This document shows positions 59,095-64,000 of a stretch of DNA of 64,000 nt, in pieces. The notes under the pieces are model-generated. The model made no database searches. It worked only from the letters and a program-made list of their open reading frames with translations, and had not been told where the DNA came from. How positions within the stretch are numbered: position 1 is the first letter of the stretch; every line of letters starts with the position of its first letter. This DNA comes from Enoplolaimus lenunculus (Eukaryota; Nematoda; Enoplea; Enoplida; Thoracostomopsidae): positions 310,001 through 374,000 of the forward strand of contig JASANG010000753.1 in the NCBI GenBank assembly GCA_030248215.1, read 5' to 3'. The position numbers and the translations under genes were made by a program.

Positions 59095-59159
59095 ATACCT
59101 ATTTCGGAGAGAATCAATTTGAGTCACCATTTTTTGCACCGAACGTATTTCGAGCAGCG

Positions 59160-59579
59160 TTACAGCTACAGAGACATCATATATACGCAAATTAGAACAC
59201 ATTCTTTTGAAACAAAATGTAAACGATGTAGCAAAGAATTAAAAACTGAACCGAAGTGTAAACAAAACGTATTGCACAGTTTTCAGGAATATAAAAAAGG
59301 TTGGCGAAAAATGTTTTTGAATTCGTCTGTGTAGAAAATAGCGTAAATCCTAAGCGTTCAGTTATACACATTCCTGCAACTTACTGTGAGCTTTGTAACA
59401 ATACAGGCCGTAACACATTCCTCCTTTACAGTTTTCAGACCCTTTACAATGGCAGTCAATTTTGCGGAATGGTGAGCCTAAAAAACAGCATGATAACTGA
59501 ACCCATAACGGGTAAATCTTACAAATTCATTCGCCCGACAACTCGTCGACTGACAACTTGCAATCGAAACGTCATTTAG
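59160..59579 (+). CDS. unrecognised cysteine-containing open frames
   Basis: Two overlapping plus-strand frames are present. The first carries CKRCSKELKTEPKCKQ and the second YCELCNNTG, so each holds a CxxC pair as in small zinc-binding modules. About 150 bases of the first frame also occur, disrupted, at 53864-54014, next to the same family C end. This may be a relic gene carried by a duplicated segment. I do not recognise the family and see no convincing splice model. Confidence 0.2.
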
Positions 59580-59739
59580 TAGACACTTTGTTGGCCATTA
59601 TTATACTTGTAGGTTTAGGCTTAACGTTTTTGGATTATGCTTAGACCGAGGCTTTGGATTAGGCCGCTGTCGGCCGACAAAATATCGGGCGACATCGGGC
59701 GTACAATTGTCGTAGATTCCATTATAGTATCGCAAATAT

Positions 59740-59964
59740 GGCCAATGTTACTTTAAGGGGCGTAACAGTAGATTAAGCGTGTTCCTAAGCCTAAGCCTAA
59801 TCCTAAGCGTTGCAAAAGTGTGTGCCTAAGCCTAAAGCCGAAGCCAAAGCATTGCAAAAATGTGTTCATAAACCTAAGCCTAAACAAAAAATGTAACTAG
59901 AATCTAAACCTACTATTTTATAGACCCACCGGAAATCTGGACGTCCCTTAAAGTAACATGGGCC
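59740..59964 (-). mobile_element. family B element, near consensus
   Basis: The ends are GGCCAATGTTACTTTAAGGG and CCCTTAAAGTAACATGGGCC, with TGTGTNCCTAAGCC units inside. Confidence 0.85.
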
Positions 59965-60153
59965 ATGAACTCTTCGGCAATTATATAATCTTTGCCTGGG
60001 ACAGATATACGTTTACGCAGCAAAGGCCTACCCTCGAACTCTTCTACAGTACCCTCAGATACCGGGACGGCCCTACAAGTAGCATGCAACCAAAAAAGGG
60101 TTAACTCAATACTTCAGTCATTTTGAGGGGTGGTAAGGGCCTTACCTGCAACA

Positions 60154-60236
60154 TAACCATACGAAACCGATATTAACTCGGTCATAATTAACGCAATCAG
60201 CCACACATTGGCTGAACAACTTTGAGGCTTACGGAT
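60154..60236 (-). CDS. possible exon with a hydrophobic segment
   Basis: A minus-strand frame reads PQSCSANVWLIALIMTELIS then VSYGYVAG and ends at a strong donor (GGTAAGG). The peptide could be one membrane helix. The acceptor is weak (CCGTAAG) and another frame is also open. No partner exons are identified, so this is only a candidate. Confidence 0.22.
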
Positions 60237-60643
60237 GCGAAGGCACAACGGTGTCGAAGAGGTTAATACTGATACGAATTGGGTTACCAACAAATTGATG
60301 CTTAATTTTAAGTTTAAAAACTTCACAAAGCACTCTATTGTATACACAAGCGCATGCAAAGACATAATTGCAATTTTGCGATATTTACTTGTACAGTGCA
60401 ATTTGCAGTTTGCATTATGCAAACAATATATATGCAGTCAACAAAGTTTGAGTGTCAACGTTTAGAGTAGAAATGGTATATATGAAACGGCAAAATTAGA
60501 GCTAAGCGGATATTAAGAGTTGTCCGGAAGTGGATACTGGGATAATATGTAGAATTTGGCGTATATATTTTGTTGACGACACGGCTGTTTCTATATTGTT
60601 AAATATTTTTAGTTATTTAATATAGTTCTGAAAAGTATATATG

Positions 60644-61051
60644 TACTGTAGTGACCTGAATAAGTATGGGACTGATATTTCTTTGGCCTCTTCAGAGGGT
60701 ACCATCCTTGTTATTCGGTTACAGACTGGTATATTTTAAACCCACGCTCCGCGGCCCTTCGTTCCTGATATATATCCGGCACTGTAATTATCCTTTGAAT
60801 TAAACGATTATTTTTTGTATCAAAAGCTAGAGCGGTAATACAAGGTTACTTTGGAATGTTAGATTCATTGGTACTGGAGTCATTTGTACGCTACAGTTAG
60901 AGTTAATTGACATTTATGGACTCTAATTAGGGTTTAGGAACCCTATCGGCTTAAGGACTCTTATTAACAATACGGACTCCTATTGATATGAACTCAAACT
61001 GTGGACCCCTCTCTTATTACCCCCCCCCCCGCATATTCGGGTCACTACAGT
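60644..61051. mobile_element. family G MITE-like element
   Basis: The ends are ACTGTAGTGACCTGAATAAG and CATATTCGGGTCACTACAGT, full length, with a C tract near the right end. Confidence 0.8.
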
Positions 61052-61218
61052 AAATATAAGATGTGAAATTTCTTACAAAATTTATTTAATATTAAAAGTT
61101 TGCCATTGTTTAATTAGGCTAGGAACTATTTGTACAGATTTTATGAATGACTCCGCCCACTTGTTCGCGGTGCCCTTTTTAAAAATAACAAGCACATTTA
61201 GAAAAGTTTTTAGTTTTT

Positions 61219-61344
61219 GTAAACATTAAATACGGACCGCTTTTCTGCGGGACTGCAATAGAGTAAGTTTAAGCTTTAGACTAATTTAGGATTTAGGCTT
61301 AGGAACATACTTTTACTGTTACGACCCTGTTCTTTACATTGGTC
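61219..61344 (+). mobile_element. family A copy, short core
   Basis: It has the block CGGGACTGCAATAGAGTAAG and the right end CTGTTCTTTACATTGGTC. Confidence 0.65.
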
Positions 61345-61496
61345 GCTAAAATTCAAAAAACGTTTTTCGAGTTAAAAGATTAGTTTCTGCTCAACTAATA
61401 TTGGTAGTCAAGATGTTGGTTTGATGACTATTACACCAAATAGAAATACATCCTTTGTATATATGAATTTAGCACAACAAACATTATCCGTTCACA

Positions 61497-61635
61497 CTTG
61501 AATATTTTCTATTTCATTTGAAATCTATTTTCAATCTAAAATTTGAATCCGAATCTAAAATTTGGATCCGGAGTTGTGAGATGAGAGGAATTTGCCGTCG
61601 CCACTCGTAAGAACTGGACATCTCAATGCGAGGAG
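61497..61635 (-). repeat. tRNA-derived SINE-like element, diverged
   Basis: On the minus strand, GAGTGGCGACGGCAAAT stands for box A and the tail is AATGAAATAGAAAATATTC. Confidence 0.45.
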
Positions 61636-61639
61636 ACTT

Positions 61640-61905
61640 TCTCAGGCGAGATCCAAAAATTTCTGACGAGGGGCGGACTGGCAAATGGTATGAAACGCAA
61701 AAATTGTAAGGTAGAGGAACCTTATCATTTTATTACCAATCAATTCTCTAAGGGGAAAACATTGTAAGGTTTTATCGCAAAAAATTTCTGAGGGTGAAAT
61801 TGTATTTTTACAAAAAAATTTCTGAGGAGACAAATTGTAAGGTGACCTTACAATTTTATTACAAAAAAAGTTCAGGGGGGGCGTACGCCCCCCCACTGGA
61901 TTGGC
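61640..61905. repeat. element with internal AATTTCTGAGG repeats and a G/C palindrome
   Basis: Four or so copies of AAATTTCTGANG with ATTGTAAGGT lie in tandem. The right end is a perfect 20-bp palindrome at 61875-61894 (seven G, CGTACG, seven C). Confidence 0.6.
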
Positions 61906-62009
61906 TAGTGAAAATTCTCACGCAGTGTCGATTACGTACTTTACTGTGCACGTACAATTTTTTAAACACTGCGCACTGTTTCGCGTATACAGTTTGCACT
62001 CGGTTGTTC

Positions 62010-62160
62010 AAGCCTAATGAGCTTACACATAAACCTAAGCCTAATGAGCTTACACATAAACCTAAGCCTAAGCCCAAGCAAAAAAATTAGTCAAAAGCTT
62101 AAGCATATTCTATTGCAGTCCCGCAGAAAAACGTTCCGCCGCTGATCTTTGCATGGACCC
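62010..62160 (-). mobile_element. family A copy, left end missing
   Basis: Two tandem GAGCTTACACATAAACCTAA units precede the normal block and the right end GCTGATCTTTGCATGGACCC. Confidence 0.65.
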
Positions 62161-62799
62161 AAATTTAAAACCGAACAACGATTTGATGTGCCCAACGGCA
62201 AACGGTGTAATTTTTACCAGTAACCGTCAAATATTTTTGGTAGTTTTTTGGGGGGTCATGACTAAATTTGACGACCCCCAAATACTGAATAGGACATCAG
62301 GCTTTCTTTGGCTTTGTATTTATAGAGACAAATTAAAAAAATTTCAGCTAGAAACAGTAAAATAGTGTGACCTTTTAATCCCAAACAAATGTTTACAAAT
62401 TTCAAAACCTCGAACAATAGAGATTATATTTCAAAACTTTACATGCAACAAAGCACAAAATCAATTAGCATTTTCGGGGGAAGCTATTCTAAAACTGTCA
62501 TCACTGGACCAATGGTATGGCAGTATCCTAACGGGGTCTACCCTATCAGTGCCCACCCACCCTCAACCGGATCAAAAACTAAAACTTTGTATTACCAGTT
62601 ACTACTATCAAATTGCGTTTGGTTTCTCGCTCGCTTCGTTTGTGAGTTTTTTCACTATTATATATCGGGGCGCCCACCCTCGTCAAAAGTTTGTGCGGTT
62701 TGTTACCGGTCGAGAGGGCCATGGGTACACAGGTACATTCGTTTGGATGAGGAAAATTAAAACTCCATCAACTATATGAGCACCTAGGTTGCCTAGAAC

Positions 62800-62940
62800 G
62801 ATTCCGGGGCCCAACACAAACCATACACAGGGCGCATACAGCATCGAGCAAGGGTGTACCCATAGTAGACCCCAAGAACGGCTAACGCTCTGCCAAATGA
62901 TTGTGACAATTTTATTTCGGTTTATAATTCTAAATGCCAT
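62800..62940 (-). CDS. weak exon-like open frame
   Basis: A GC-richer minus-strand stretch is open in two frames. One reads SMLYAPCVWFVLGPGIVLGN, which could be a membrane segment. No family match, partner exon or clear donor was found. Confidence 0.15.
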
Positions 62941-63458
62941 CAAAGACACATAAAATTCAAAACCATAGCTACGTAATTGGCGTTGCCGCCCCGCCCTCGC
63001 CCCTGAGACCACAATTCTGGTTAATAAGCCTATCGAAGAGGGCATCAGGTTTATCATGCGTATTACGGGTAACATATCATTCACGAATGAATAACTTCAA
63101 TTTTAGACATTTAGCAAATGATTGAGTATTTTGTTGTTATGGTTGTGGTAGTACGACTCTCGTGTGGTACCCCTGAAACATTTTAGGCAAAGTGCTTATT
63201 GTACCCCCACACGTATAGGTTCAAGCCATTTGGGGGGGGTTACTGGCAGCAGAACTAGCGGCGCCCCATCTTAGTGAGAACGACAGTTAACGATTTGCTA
63301 TCTGTCGAATTAATATTTTCGCAGTTGTGTCTCGGTGCCGTACCCACAGTAAATTCAAGTTGCTCATTACGAGATTGGGGTTATGCCTTAAATTTAAAAC
63401 TTTTGTTGTTTTTGTGGTTTATTTAGGTTTATCGATGGGGGGCACCAGGTCAACGAAA

Positions 63459-63592
63459 AGATATATATATATACATATATATACATATATATTTATATAT
63501 GTATGTATATATAGCTATATGTATATGTATATATTTATATATATGTACATATTTACATATATATGTATATATGTATATATACATATAGCTTA
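63459..63592. repeat. AT/ATAC microsatellite
   Basis: Alternating TATA, CATA and GTATA units run for about 130 bases, partly self-complementary. Confidence 0.9.
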
Positions 63593-64000
63593 AGCAGAGT
63601 CTTAAAATTTAAGCTTAGGCTCCAGCATGAATGATGGTACGTTTATGCTTTTGGCCTCTAAACCTGAATAGTTTAAGGTAGTTGTTAGCCAGTCTGTGAT
63701 GCGAAATTTAGGCACTACGAATTGGTTAAATGCTAATTGAAATGGTTCGAACCAGACACTTGGTCGTAATTAATATGCAAATTACACGGTTGTCGGCGCT
63801 GGTTACAATTAGGCTTGCAATAAAGCTGTAATATGGTCAGTTTTGTTCAGGTTACAAAAACCAAGAGAGTAAGATTAGGAAAAATGCGAGAACTGATACG
63901 GTTTTTAAAAGCGTATGGTACAAAACGCTACTTAAAGTACTGTCAAACATTAATACTTGAATACAGGGTTTAGTCTGTAACCCCCCCTCTGTAATTATGA

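Larger units (their letters stand above)
50917..64000. other. 13-kb region without a nameable gene
   Basis: The region upstream of the MCT start has a GC-richer patch at 51190-51260 that could be promoter or 5' UTR. The rest carries families A, B, C, E, G and M, SINE-like copies, minisatellites and microsatellites, with weak exon-like fragments at 59160-59579, 60154-60236 and 62800-62940. Stretches at 57060-57640, 58260-58520 and 63600-64000 show nothing I can identify. Confidence 0.6.

Noticed and set aside
1101-62160. Nematode origin inferred from TTAGGC repeats
   Set aside because: The hexamers lie inside MITE cores, not at a chromosome end, and cannot identify the species.
1-64000. Retrovirus-like, LTR, LINE or Polinton-type coding remnants
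   Set aside because: No reverse transcriptase, integrase, protease, capsid or polymerase motif was found in any frame I examined.

Overview
The window is AT-rich nuclear DNA of an invertebrate animal: small exons with GT-AG introns, metazoan-only gene families, and very dense short inverted-repeat (MITE-like) elements. I cannot place it more precisely. No prokaryotic, organellar, retroviral or LTR element was recognised.

Three complete protein-coding genes lie head to tail on the minus strand. I reconstructed them exon by exon from splice signals, reading phase and family similarity. (1) An FGGY-family carbohydrate kinase has 8 exons over 3617-19522 and encodes about 567 residues. (2) A SHC adaptor protein with PTB, CH1 and SH2 regions has 11 exons over 25213-31187 and encodes 492 residues. 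(3) A monocarboxylate-transporter-like MFS protein (SLC16 family) has 12 exons over 34450-50916 and encodes 754 residues with a long central cytosolic loop. In the SHC and MCT models all intron phases agree and the total length is a multiple of three, which strongly supports the splicing. A likely terminal exon of a plus-strand gene sits at 372-521. The region 51-64 kb and the gap 19.5-25.2 kb hold no gene I can name, only a few exon-like fragments.

The rest is repeats. FGGY intron 4 (9.6 kb) is almost wholly a roughly 70-bp satellite in two blocks (7574-10582 and 12789-16348), split by a 2.2-kb inverted-repeat element. One MCT intron holds about 88 copies of a 38-bp minisatellite (40615-43959). 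A 30-bp minisatellite at 56094-56545 abuts a MITE with the same TTAGGC-rich core. At least eight MITE-like families recur (A to H, defined in the features), and one tRNA-derived SINE-like family is also present. Family A is the commonest, with over 20 copies; its core is built from TTAGGC-like hexamers.

The three genes share no obvious pathway: one is a sugar kinase, one a receptor-tyrosine-kinase adaptor and one a membrane transporter. I see no operon-like or system-like organisation. The most interesting observations are a nearly identical tandem duplication of the SHC exon carrying the YYN phosphotyrosine site, a decayed copy of an MCT exon end in the next intron, MITEs lying next to splice sites, and the link between TTAGGC-core MITEs and minisatellites.
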